DNA of 40,164 nt from Demequina salsinemoris (GTDB lineage: Bacteria > Actinomycetota > Actinomycetes > Actinomycetales > Demequinaceae). The stretch is from positions 1 to 40,164 of the forward strand of contig NZ_BBQZ01000010.1 of NCBI RefSeq assembly GCF_000974805.1, read 5' to 3'. A program made the position numbers and the translations under genes. A model generated the notes under the pieces. That model saw nothing but the letters and a program-made list of their open reading frames with translations. It was not told where the DNA came from and made no database searches. Each line of letters starts with the position of its first letter. The first letter of the stretch is position 1. Positions 1-7,223 of this stretch are shown piece after piece.

Positions 1-1
1 C

Positions 2-259
2 GGGCGTTCGGACCTCTCGAACGGGGTCATGCTGTGCACGCGCTGCCACCACGACATCCACACCCAGGGCTGGGACATCCGCGTCGACGGCCCGCGCGTA
101 TGGTTCATCCCGCCACCGTCGATCGACCCCGCCCGCACCCCCATCCTCGGCGGCATCGCAGCACTCGAGACCGAAGCCGTCGCCGCGCGTCACGCCACGC
201 CACGCGCCACAGACACCCCTGAGACGCGAGTCGGACGAGCCTCGGTCCGCGCTGCGTAG
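2..259 (+). CDS. HNH endonuclease-domain protein (DUF222/13E12-like), C-terminal part
   Basis: Only the last 85 residues lie in the window; the frame is open from base 2, so the gene starts upstream. The segment reads DLSNGVMLCTRCHHDIHTQG, the second half of an HNH/His-Me finger with the CxxCHH zinc cluster, followed by a tail with VWFIPPPSIDP that is usual in the DUF222-HNH family of actinobacteria. Members are thought to be nucleases of selfish or mobile origin, but their cellular role is not settled. The last 25 or so residues are low-complexity Ala/Arg/Thr. It converges on purB. Family assignment is confident; function is not. Confidence 0.8.
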   Translation, partial: GRSDLSNGVMLCTRCHHDIHTQGWDIRVDGPRVWFIPPPSIDPARTPILGGIAALETEAVAARHATPRATDTPETRVGRASVRAA

Positions 260-284
260 GAAGCGCCCTGTCTCAAGCCGTCGA

Positions 285-298
285 CGGCGGAACCGCCG
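285..298. terminator. small hairpin between convergent genes
   Basis: CGGCGG and CCGCCG are perfect 6-base arms separated by AA, placed between the stop codons of the HNH gene (+) and purB (-). There is no T-tract. A role as terminator is inferred from position only. Confidence 0.3.
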
Positions 299-311
299 CG
301 GACGAGCGACG

Positions 312-1721
312 TCAGCGCAGGAAGCGGTCCACGAGGGTCTCGGCGAGGCCGACGTAGCCGCCGGGGGTCAGCGCCGCGAGGCGGTCCTTGGTCTCGGTGG
401 GGAGCTCGAGGCCGTCCACGAACGTGCGGATCGACTGCGCGTCGATCTGCTGGCCCCGCGTGAGGTCCTTGAGGCGCTCGTACGGATTCTCCATGCCGGG
501 CACTCCTGCGATCGAGGCGGCGCGCATCGCCGACTGGATCGGCTCGGCGAGCACCTCCCACGACGCGTCGAGGTCGGCGGCTAGCTGTGCCTCGTTGACG
601 GTCAGCGCCTTGAGGCCGCGACGGACGTTGTCGATCGCGAGCAGCGAGTGCCCGAACGCGGGGCCGATGTTGCGCTGGCTCGACGAGTCGGTGAGGTCGC
701 GCTGCATGCGGCTCGTGACGAGCGTCGCGCCCAGGGTGTCCAGCAGGGCCGCCGAGATCTCCAGGTTCGCCTCGGCGTTCTCGAAGCGGATCGGGTTGAT
801 CTTGTGCGGCATCGCCGACGACCCGATGGCACCCGCGACCGCGGCCTGCGCGAAGTAGCCGAGCGACACGTAGGTCCACACGTCGGTCGCCAGGTTGTGG
901 AGGATGCGGCCGAAGCGCGCGACGTCGGCGTACAGCTCGGCCTGCCAGTCGTGGCTCTCGATCTGCGTGGTGAGCGGGTTCCAGGTCAGGCCCAGGTGCT
1001 CGACGAAGGTCCGCGAGACGTCGATCCAGTCCGTGCCAGGGACGGCAGCGGTGTGCGCGCCGAAGGTGCCCGTCGCGCCGTTGATCTTGCCGAGGTACTC
1101 CTGACGGCCGACGCGGTCGAGCTGGCGACCCAGCCGGTGCGCGAGGACCGCGAACTCCTTGCCGAGCGTCGTCGGCGTGGCCGTCTGACCGTGCGTGCGC
1201 GACAGCATCGGGACGGCCTTCGCGGCCCGAGCAAGGTCGGCGACGTCGCCGACGAGCGCGGTCGCGGCGGGAAGCCAGACGCGCTCGACAGCGCCCTTGA
1301 CCATGAGCGCGTACGAGAGGTTGTTGATGTCCTCCGACGTGCACGCGAAGTGGACCAGCTCGCTCAGCGGGGCGAGCGACGTGCCGTCGATGCGGCGCTT
1401 GATGTAGTACTCGACCGCCTTGACGTCGTGGATCGTGACCTTCTCGATCTCTCCGTGCTCGGCGATGCCCGCGGCATCGAAGCCGGCCGGGATCGAGCGC
1501 AGCAGAGCGATCTCGTCATCCGTCAGCGGGCGCACCCCAGGAACGGCGTCCTTCGCGCACAGGTGGATGAACCACTCGACCTCCACGTGGAGGCGCATGC
1601 GGTTGAGCGCGGGCTCCGAGAGGTGGTCCACCAGGTCAGCCACCGCGCCGCGGTAGCGACCGTCGAGCGGCCCGAGGGCGATGGTGGGGGTGATGTCGGC
1701 GAGGCGGGTCCAGTCGTTCAC
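312..1721 (-). CDS. purB: adenylosuccinate lyase PurB
   Basis: Catalyses two cytosolic steps of purine synthesis: SAICAR to AICAR plus fumarate, and adenylosuccinate to AMP plus fumarate. The 469-residue product is of the usual length for the long PurB form. The fumarase/aspartase superfamily signature GSSAMPHKINP, with the mobile-loop catalytic Ser, is at about residues 296-306, and an SRTHGQTATPTTLGKE segment carries the conserved His of the active site. The start is GTG at 1721 (MNDWTRLAD); there is no clear Shine-Dalgarno, but AACAAT lies 6 bases upstream, which fits a leaderless message. It stands alone, with a low-complexity tract between it and the next gene. Assignment is secure. Confidence 0.97.
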   Translation of the reverse strand: MNDWTRLADITPTIALGPLDGRYRGAVADLVDHLSEPALNRMRLHVEVEWFIHLCAKDAVPGVRPLTDDEIALLRSIPAGFDAAGIAEHGEIEKVTIHDVKAVEYYIKRRIDGTSLAPLSELVHFACTSEDINNLSYALMVKGAVERVWLPAATALVGDVADLARAAKAVPMLSRTHGQTATPTTLGKEFAVLAHRLGRQLDRVGRQEYLGKINGATGTFGAHTAAVPGTDWIDVSRTFVEHLGLTWNPLTTQIESHDWQAELYADVARFGRILHNLATDVWTYVSLGYFAQAAVAGAIGSSAMPHKINPIRFENAEANLEISAALLDTLGATLVTSRMQRDLTDSSSQRNIGPAFGHSLLAIDNVRRGLKALTVNEAQLAADLDASWEVLAEPIQSAMRAASIAGVPGMENPYERLKDLTRGQQIDAQSIRTFVDGLELPTETKDRLAALTPGGYVGLAETLVDRFLR

Positions 1722-1727
1722 GTCGTC

Positions 1728-1733
1728 ATTGTT
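1728..1733 (-). promoter_or_regulatory. candidate -10 of leaderless purB
   Basis: On the minus strand AACAAT ends 6 bases before the GTG at 1721, so transcription would start at or next to the start codon. No convincing -35 was found. The support is mainly that the same spacing recurs before other genes in this window. Confidence 0.35.
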
Positions 1734-1757
1734 CCACGGGGCGTCGAAGCACGGCCC

Positions 1758-1868
1758 GCGCGAGGTCGAGGACGGCGCGAGGTCGAGGACAGCGTGGTGG
1801 CGGGGACAGCCCGGTGGCGGGGACAGCGTGGCGGCGCGGCGGCGCGGCGGCGCGGTGGCGGGGACGGC
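1758..1868. repeat. G-rich tandem and interspersed short repeats
   Basis: GCGCGAGGTCGAGGAC occurs twice in tandem (1758-1773, 1775-1790). GGTGGCGGGGACAGC then occurs at 1796-1810 and 1813-1827, with a one-mismatch copy at 1854-1868, and a run of GCGGC units fills 1829-1853. The tract sits between purB and the holin-like gene and encodes no convincing protein. It looks like replication-slippage sequence. Confidence 0.75.
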
Positions 1869-1882
1869 GTGGTGGCGCGGAC

Positions 1883-1919
1883 GATGCGCCAGGTCGCCCC
1901 GGCATCGTCCTGGCGCGTC
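1883..1919 (-). terminator. hairpin terminator of the holin-like gene
   Basis: GATGCGCCAGG (1883-1893) pairs with CCTGGCGCGTC (1909-1919) over 11 positions with one G-T pair and a 15-base loop. The stem overlaps the TGA stop of the minus-strand membrane gene at 1918-1920, the expected place for a terminator. No U-tract follows, as is common in high-GC actinobacteria. Confidence 0.55.
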
Positions 1920-2310
1920 AGCGCTTCTCGGCCCCAGGCACCACCGCGGTGAGGACCGCGGACGTGACGGCGATGACGATCGCCGCGAGCAGACTCATCC
2001 AGAAGTCGCCGATCTCGAGCGTCGCGAACGACACCTGCTCCGTGATCCACGAGGTGAGCCACAGGATGAACCAGCTGATCACCAGGCCGAACAGTCCGAG
2101 CGTAAGGATCTTGATGGGCAGGCCCAGAACGTCCAGGATCGGCTTCACGAACTGGTTGAGCACGGTCAGCACGAGCCCGACGAACGCGAACACGAGCGCG
2201 CGGTGCCACCATTCGTCCCCCTCACCGCCGATCACGGTGACGTCGAGGGGCAGGAGCGTGACGACCCAGACGGCGACAGCGGTGATGGCGACTTCGAGGA
2301 GGAACTTCAT
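1918..2310 (-). CDS. phage holin family 4-like small membrane protein
   Basis: A 130-residue integral membrane protein with about four hydrophobic segments (roughly residues 3-19, 33-55, 62-85 and 100-125). It resembles the widespread Phage_holin_4_2 (YvlD-like) family, including the internal NQFVKPILDVLGLPIKILTL stretch typical of the group. Despite the name, chromosomal members are not shown to be holins and their role is unknown. The frame extends 21 residues further upstream, but the ATG at 2310 begins the conserved region (MKFLLEVAIT) and is preferred. It is divergent from hisC with only 47 bases between the starts, so the two promoters must be packed together. Confidence 0.8.
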   Translation of the reverse strand: MKFLLEVAITAVAVWVVTLLPLDVTVIGGEGDEWWHRALVFAFVGLVLTVLNQFVKPILDVLGLPIKILTLGLFGLVISWFILWLTSWITEQVSFATLEIGDFWMSLLAAIVIAVTSAVLTAVVPGAEKR

Positions 2311-2357
2311 GCGGCCGATTCTGGCACGAGTGGGGCAACGACTGGCATGGTGGACAC

Positions 2358-3437
2358 ATGACCACTCCTGCACCCCGTCCCGTGATCGCCTCCCTGCCCC
2401 GCTACGTCCCGGGCGCGCGAGGAGCGGAGGACGGCCCGGAGCCCATCAAGCTGTCGTCCAACGAGATGCCGTACGGCCCGCTGCCGAGCATCGTCTCCAT
2501 CGTCGAGCAGGCGAGCGAGCAGATGCACCGCTACCCCGACATGATGGCGACCGACATCACCGAGGCGATCGCGAAGCATGTCGGGGCCCGACCCGCCCAG
2601 GTCGTCACGGGCGGCGGCTCCGTCGCCGTGCTGAGCCACATCCTCCAGGCGTACACCGGCCTCGGCGACGAGGTCATGTTCGCGTGGCGCAGCTTCGAGG
2701 CGTACCCCATCCTCACGCAGCTCGTCGGCGCGACCCCGGTGACGGTGCCCCTCGACTCCGAGGCGCGCCACAACCTCCCCGCGATGGCCAACGCCGTGAA
2801 CGAGCGCACCAAGGTCGTCCTGCTGTGCTCGCCGAACAACCCGACGGGTCCCACGATCCGCGTCGACGAGTTCGAGGAGTTCATGGCCGCGGTTCCGCAG
2901 ACCGTGCTCGTCGTGCTGGACGAGGCGTACGGCGAGTTCGTCCGTGACCCCGACGCGGTCGAGGGCACCGAGGTCCTCGAGCGTCACCCCAACCTGGTTC
3001 TTCTGCGCACCTTCTCCAAGGCCTACGGGCTCGCCGGCCTCCGCCTCGGCTACGCCGTCGCCTCCGACGAGGTCGCCGCGAACATCCGCACGTGCGTCAC
3101 CCCGTTCTCCGTGAGCTCGGTCGCGCAGGCCGCCGGCATCGCGTCGCTCGCGGCCAAGGACGAGCTGCTCGAGCGCGTCGCCGAGATCGTCGCCGAGCGG
3201 CACCGCGTCGCCGACGCCCTCCGCGAGCAGGGGTGGACCGTGCCGGACGCGCAGGGCAACTTCGTGTGGCTCGGCGTGCGCGAGGGGACCGAGGACCTCG
3301 CCGCCGCGATGGCGAACGCCTCCCGGCCCTTGCTCGTGCGCCCGTTCGCGGGTCACGGCATCCGCATCACCATCGGCTCGCCTGAGGAGAACGACGCGCT
3401 CATCGAGGCGCTCGCCGCCTACCCCGAGAAGGGCTGA
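2358..3437 (+). CDS. hisC: histidinol-phosphate aminotransferase (class I/II PLP)
   Basis: A 359-residue PLP-dependent aminotransferase that interconverts histidinol phosphate and imidazole-acetol phosphate in histidine synthesis. Visible marks are LSSNEMPYGP (residues 32-41, substrate-binding region), CSPNNPTG (157-164), DEAYGEF (188-194) and the Schiff-base lysine K221 in TFSKAYGLAGLRLGY. Length fits the family. No other his genes are adjacent, so an actinobacterial paralogue acting on aromatic amino acids (Pat-like) is possible; sequence alone does not separate the two. The start is ATG at 2358. A GC-rich hairpin follows the stop. Confidence 0.88.
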   Translation: MTTPAPRPVIASLPRYVPGARGAEDGPEPIKLSSNEMPYGPLPSIVSIVEQASEQMHRYPDMMATDITEAIAKHVGARPAQVVTGGGSVAVLSHILQAYTGLGDEVMFAWRSFEAYPILTQLVGATPVTVPLDSEARHNLPAMANAVNERTKVVLLCSPNNPTGPTIRVDEFEEFMAAVPQTVLVVLDEAYGEFVRDPDAVEGTEVLERHPNLVLLRTFSKAYGLAGLRLGYAVASDEVAANIRTCVTPFSVSSVAQAAGIASLAAKDELLERVAEIVAERHRVADALREQGWTVPDAQGNFVWLGVREGTEDLAAAMANASRPLLVRPFAGHGIRITIGSPEENDALIEALAAYPEKG

Positions 3438-3438
3438 G

Positions 3439-3465
3439 CGGCGCGCGTCACCATCCCGCGCGCCG
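3439..3465 (+). terminator. hairpin terminator after hisC
   Basis: CGGCGCGCG (3439-3447) and CGCGCGCCG (3457-3465) form a perfect 9-base stem with a 9-base loop, starting two bases after the hisC stop. It separates hisC from the polysaccharide cassette. Confidence 0.6.
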
Positions 3466-3517
3466 GCGCCGCATGCACGTGAACGAGGACGTCCGACCCG
3501 CTCCGCGTACACTTGTG

Positions 3518-3582
3518 AGGCGCGTTCGGACCCGACATGCGCGACGTTCGGACCTGAGAAGTGCGACGTCCGGACCTGAGAA
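3518..3582. repeat. 22-bp direct repeat in the leader of the glycopolymer cassette
   Basis: Two adjacent 22-base units, 3539-3560 and 3561-3582, differ at only two positions and share the core GCGACGTTCGGACCTGAGAA (TTCGG versus TCCGG). A degenerate partial copy (GCGCGTTCGGACCCGA) lies just upstream at 3520-3535. The array ends 19 bases before the GTG of the first cassette gene. A possible -10 (TACACT, 3508-3513) sits immediately upstream, which would place the repeats in the 5' leader. Function unknown; a protein-binding or slippage-prone leader is possible. Confidence 0.7.
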
Positions 3583-3601
3583 GCGCGAGAGGTGAGCCCA
3601 A

Positions 3602-4627
3602 GTGAACCCCCCGCCCCCCGTGTCCTTCGCGATGCCCGTCCTCAACGAGGAGGCGTATCTGCGCGAGGCCGTCGAGTCGATCCTCGGACAGCAGGACGCC
3701 GTCGTCGACGAGGTGCTGCTCGTGCTCGGCCGCTCCACGGACCGCTCCGATGAGATCGCGCGGGAGCTCGCTGACGAGGACAGCCGCATCCGGCTGCTCC
3801 GCAACGAGCGCGACGGGATCTCTCGCTCGATCAACATCGCGCTCGCCGAGGCGCGCAATGAGATCGTCATCCGCGTCGACGCGCACGCGGTGCTGCCCGT
3901 CGACTACGCGGCGATCACGGTCGCCGCGTTGCTCGAGCACGGCGCGGCGAATGTGGGCGGGCGCATGCACGCCGAAGGGCTCGACCCGTTTCAGAGCGCC
4001 GTGGCCTGGGCCTACAACTCGCCGTTCGGCCTCGGCGGGGCGATCTATCACGTCGGCGGCGAGGCCGGACCCGCGGAGTCCGCCTACCTCGGGGTGTTCC
4101 TGAGGGACGCGGTCGTCGGTGTCGGCGGCTTCGACGAGTCGCTCCAGCGCGGCGAGGACTGGGAGATGAACCAGCGCCTCCTCGCGGCCGGACACACCGT
4201 GTGGTTCGAACCGCGGGTCGATGTCGTCTACCGGCCCCGGCACACGGTCCGCGCGGTGCTGCGACAGTTCCACGCGTCGGGTCGTTGGCGCGGCGAGATC
4301 ATCCGCCGCCATCCGACCCTGGGCAGCATCCGCTACTTCATCCCGATGACCCTCGTCATGGCCCTCGCCGCGAGCGCGGTGCTACTGTTGCTCGCGGCAA
4401 TTCTGGGAGGCGGCATCGGTGCGGTGCTGCTGGCCCTGGGCCTGGTGAGCCCCGTCGTCTACGGACTGTTCGTGGGCGTCGCAGCGGCGAAGGCCCGCGA
4501 CAAGGGATCCGCCGTCGCCGTACGTGTGTGCGGTGTTCTCCCCCTGATGCACTTAAGTTGGGGTTGGGGATCCCTCATGGGATTGCTGTTCCCCGTGCGG
4601 CGTGACAACGCCTTCGTGGGGCGATAG
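3602..4627 (+). CDS. GT2 family glycosyltransferase, ExoA-like, membrane-anchored
   Basis: A 341-residue GT-A glycosyltransferase like succinoglycan ExoA, which adds a sugar to a lipid-linked intermediate on the cytoplasmic face. The N-terminal half has the GT2 start (FAMPVLNEEAYL), a DAH motif at residues 93-95 in place of DxD, and the acceptor-side GEDWEMNQRL at 184-193. The C-terminal part has about three hydrophobic segments (about 247-268, 271-296, 305-330). GTG start at 3602 follows a GAGAGGTGAG ribosome-binding region. It is first in a tight operon, with the permease starting 9 bases after its stop. Likely role: an early transfer on the exported polymer. Donor and acceptor cannot be read from sequence. 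Confidence 0.85.
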   Translation: MNPPPPVSFAMPVLNEEAYLREAVESILGQQDAVVDEVLLVLGRSTDRSDEIARELADEDSRIRLLRNERDGISRSINIALAEARNEIVIRVDAHAVLPVDYAAITVAALLEHGAANVGGRMHAEGLDPFQSAVAWAYNSPFGLGGAIYHVGGEAGPAESAYLGVFLRDAVVGVGGFDESLQRGEDWEMNQRLLAAGHTVWFEPRVDVVYRPRHTVRAVLRQFHASGRWRGEIIRRHPTLGSIRYFIPMTLVMALAASAVLLLLAAILGGGIGAVLLALGLVSPVVYGLFVGVAAAKARDKGSAVAVRVCGVLPLMHLSWGWGSLMGLLFPVRRDNAFVGR

Positions 4628-4636
4628 AGGAGCCGA

Positions 4637-5497
4637 ATGAACACGACAGACTACGAGGCGCTTGCCCGCGAGCATGGGCTCGAGCGCGTGGGTGCTCGCC
4701 CGCCCCTGGGCGAGTACCTCATGGAGGCGTGGCGCAGGCGCAACTTCGCGATCGCGCTCGCCAAGTACCGGATCCAGGCCTCGCTGCACGACAGTCGGCT
4801 CGGCATGAGCTGGATCGTGCTCTTCCCGATCCTGCAGGCGGCGCTCTACGGCACGATCTTCGGCGTCATCATGCCCAGCGACACTCGGCCCGACAACTTC
4901 GTCCCGTTCCTGGTGGTCGGCGTCTTCACGTTCGGCTTCTTCTCGAGCTCGCTGTCGGGCGGCGCGAAGGCGGTCACGGGCAATGTGGGACTGGTGAGAT
5001 CCCTGAGCTTCCCCCGCATCCTGCTGCCTCTCGCGCAGGTGATCCAGTTCGCGATGGAGCTCGTGCCGATGGTGATCGTGATGGCGATCATCGTGGCCGC
5101 CTTCGGCGAGCCGATCTCCTGGAAGTGGCTGCTCGTGGTCCCGATCTACGCGCTGATGGCGCTGTTCAACGCTGGCATCGCGCTCGTCGTCGCGCGCCTC
5201 ACGGTCCATCTGAAGGACGTCACGCAGATCCTGCCGCTCGTCACGCGCCTGTTCTTCTACGTGAGCGGCATCTTCTACTCGCTCGAGCTCGTGCTCGCGG
5301 ACAACCCGCCGTGGATGCTGACGCTCGCACAGCTGAACCCGGTGCACGACTACATCGCGCTCGTGCGCTACTGCCTGGTCGGCGGGACGGAGCTGCAGAC
5401 GCTCGCCTGGGTCGTCGCGGTCGCGTCGGCGATCGTGACCGCCGCGTTCGGCATCGTGTTCTTCTGGAAGGCGGAGGAGAGGTACGGAAGTGAGTGA
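4637..5497 (+). CDS. polysaccharide ABC transporter permease (ABC-2, TagG/KpsM/Wzm type)
   Basis: A 286-residue membrane permease with about six transmembrane segments and the ABC-2 entry region RLGMSWIVLFPILQAALYG typical of teichoic-acid, capsule and O-antigen exporters. It should form the membrane channel with the ATPase encoded next and flip or export the finished lipid-linked polymer. ATG at 4637 has AGAGGAG upstream. It overlaps the ATPase gene by 8 bases, indicating translational coupling. The exporter class implies that the chain is finished on the cytoplasmic side, unlike Wzx/Wzy systems. Substrate is inferred from the neighbouring nonulosonate genes. Confidence 0.92.
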   Translation: MNTTDYEALAREHGLERVGARPPLGEYLMEAWRRRNFAIALAKYRIQASLHDSRLGMSWIVLFPILQAALYGTIFGVIMPSDTRPDNFVPFLVVGVFTFGFFSSSLSGGAKAVTGNVGLVRSLSFPRILLPLAQVIQFAMELVPMVIVMAIIVAAFGEPISWKWLLVVPIYALMALFNAGIALVVARLTVHLKDVTQILPLVTRLFFYVSGIFYSLELVLADNPPWMLTLAQLNPVHDYIALVRYCLVGGTELQTLAWVVAVASAIVTAAFGIVFFWKAEERYGSE

Positions 5498-6251
5498 GCT
5501 CCCCATGGAGGCTCCCGCGCCGCGCGTGGGCGACCCCACCGTCATCGTCGACTCGCTTCACGTCGAGTACAGGTCCTTCGCCGGCGGCAAGCGGGCGGAC
5601 AACAAGAGCTCCCTGCTCAAGCGGTCGCGCGGCACGCGCGTGGTGCATGCCCTCAAGGGAGTGTCCTTCGTCGCTCACCGCGGTGAGAGCATCGGCGTGA
5701 TCGGGCACAACGGATCGGGCAAGTCGACGCTCATGCGCTCGATCGCGGGCCTCACGCCCGCCGCGTCCGGCGCCGTCTACGCGCAGAGCCGGCCCGCGCT
5801 GCTGGGCGTGAACGCGGCGCTCATGCCCGCGCTGACCGGCGAGAAGAACGTGATCCTCGGCGCGCTCGCGCTCGGCCTCACTCCCAAGGAGGCTGCGGAG
5901 AAGTACCAGGACATCGTGGACTTCTCCGAGATCGAGGAGTTCATCGACCTGCCGATGAAGACGTACTCCTCGGGCATGGGCGCGCGCCTCAGGTTCGCGA
6001 TCGCGATGGCGCGCGAGCAGCAGATCCTCCTCATCGACGAGGCCCTCGCCGTGGGAGACAAGGGCTTCCGCGAGCGCAGTGAGGAGAGGATCCGCGCGAT
6101 GCGCGATCGCGCCGGCACGGTGTTCCTCGTGTCTCACTCGATGGGCTCCATCCGCGACACGTGCAACCGTGTGATCTGGATCGACCACGGCACGATCCGG
6201 ATGGACGGTGACCCCAAGGAGGTCATCCAGGCCTACCGGGCGTCGAAGTAG
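5490..6251 (+). CDS. polysaccharide ABC transporter ATP-binding protein (TagH/KpsT/Wzt type)
   Basis: A 253-residue ATPase partner of the permease. It has Walker A GHNGSGKST (72-80), the signature region YSSGMGARLRFA (159-170), Walker B ILLIDEAL (179-186) and the H-loop His216. The YSSGM form of the signature is characteristic of polysaccharide exporters. It ends soon after the nucleotide-binding domain, so it lacks the C-terminal carbohydrate-binding domain of Wzt proteins that recognise a capped chain; export is then probably not gated by a terminal modification. GTG start at 5490 with GGAGGAGA upstream, inside the end of the permease gene. Confidence 0.93.
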   Translation: MSELPMEAPAPRVGDPTVIVDSLHVEYRSFAGGKRADNKSSLLKRSRGTRVVHALKGVSFVAHRGESIGVIGHNGSGKSTLMRSIAGLTPAASGAVYAQSRPALLGVNAALMPALTGEKNVILGALALGLTPKEAAEKYQDIVDFSEIEEFIDLPMKTYSSGMGARLRFAIAMAREQQILLIDEALAVGDKGFRERSEERIRAMRDRAGTVFLVSHSMGSIRDTCNRVIWIDHGTIRMDGDPKEVIQAYRASK

Positions 6252-6269
6252 CACGACCGAGGCCGACCG

Positions 6270-7223
6270 ATGTCTCTTGTCGCCTGGGTCGAGTCACCGC
6301 TTCAGCTGGTGAATGCGGTCGAGCACGCGCACGCCTTGGGGGAGCCGACGCGCATCCTCGTGAGGTCTGGGGTAGCGACGCTCGACGATGTCGCCGGCGC
6401 GATCGAGCCGTCGCTTCCGGAAGGGACGATGCTCGAGCGCGGCCTGGCATCGGCGTTCACCTCGCGCGCGGGTCGCGCGCGGAGTCTCCTCGCGGGCGAC
6501 CTCTACTCGGGGCAGCTGCGCGTGGTCCTCGCCGCCGGCCCGGTCAAGGAGCTCGTCGTGGTCGATGACGGCGCCGCGATGCTCTCGCTCGCCGAGCAGC
6601 TCGCGACGGGTGCCGCTGCGACACGTCCCGCCAACGCCGAGGGGATCCTGATGCGCTCCCTCGGAGGCGTCGCCACCCGGCGCGTCAGGGCGCTCATGGC
6701 GGAGGGCAGGGTCACCGTGCGGACCGCGTACGACGACGCGGACAGCGTGAGGGCGCTCGCCGAGATGGGCGCGCGCGTGGTGCGCAACGACTACGCGTGG
6801 ACCCGTACCGCGGCCGGGCGGCTCTCGGAGAATCTGGATGGCACGGTCGTCGTGGGCTCCGCGATGGTGGCGGACTCGCTTGTGAGGCCTGAGCGGTACC
6901 GCGAGTGGCTCGTGACGCTCGCCTCGGCGGGCGATGCGACCTACCTCCCGCATCGTCGCGAGAACGCGAGGGACGTGGCCGACTACGCCACCATCCCTGG
7001 GCTTCGCGTCTACCGGCCCGGCATCGCGCTCGAGCTCGTGCTCGCGCAGCAGCCGCGAGTGTCGAGGGTGGTGACGCTGCCGTCGAGCGTCGTCGCGACC
7101 CTCACCCATATCCTGCCCGAGACGGTCGCGCTCGAGATGACACCGGTGCCCGACACCTGGTGGACCGAGACGGCGGCCGCGGAGTTCCGCACCATGGTGC
7201 GGCGAATCGAGGAGAACCGATGA
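6270..7223 (+). CDS. polysialyltransferase-like glycosyltransferase
   Basis: A 317-residue soluble protein that resembles bacterial sialyltransferases of the GT38/GT52 kind (alpha-2,8-polysialyltransferase-like). The N-terminus MSLVAWVESPLQLVNAVEH matches the usual (S/C)PLQ..NA opening of that fold. An acidic D-D-G motif at 99-101 is the equivalent of the catalytic (D/E)(D/E)G, PHRRE at 227-231 stands where the CMP-binding HP is found, and LPSS at 270-273 fits the Ser-rich nucleotide site. It would transfer a nonulosonic acid from its CMP form. It overlaps the CMP-sugar synthetase gene by ATGA, which supports that donor. The His-Arg in place of His-Pro is a departure from the characterised enzymes. 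Family call is moderate and substrate is inferred. Confidence 0.7.
   Translation: MSLVAWVESPLQLVNAVEHAHALGEPTRILVRSGVATLDDVAGAIEPSLPEGTMLERGLASAFTSRAGRARSLLAGDLYSGQLRVVLAAGPVKELVVVDDGAAMLSLAEQLATGAAATRPANAEGILMRSLGGVATRRVRALMAEGRVTVRTAYDDADSVRALAEMGARVVRNDYAWTRTAAGRLSENLDGTVVVGSAMVADSLVRPERYREWLVTLASAGDATYLPHRRENARDVADYATIPGLRVYRPGIALELVLAQQPRVSRVVTLPSSVVATLTHILPETVALEMTPVPDTWWTETAAAEFRTMVRRIEENR

Noticed and set aside
6..22. CGTTCGGACCTCTCGAA resembles the 22-bp repeat before 3602
   Set aside because: It lies inside the coding sequence of the conserved HNH motif, which explains it; the match is partial.
190..1344. Long open frame antisense to and overlapping purB
   Set aside because: Arg/Gly/Ala-rich product with no motifs; high-GC DNA keeps alternative frames open.
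1758..1868. CRISPR-like repeat array
   Set aside because: Repeats are short, irregularly spaced, without unique spacers, and G-rich; simple slippage repeats fit better.
1918..2373. Longer version of the holin-like protein starting at 2373
   Set aside because: The extra 21 residues overlap the divergent hisC start and look unlike a membrane-protein N-terminus; ATG at 2310 begins the conserved part.
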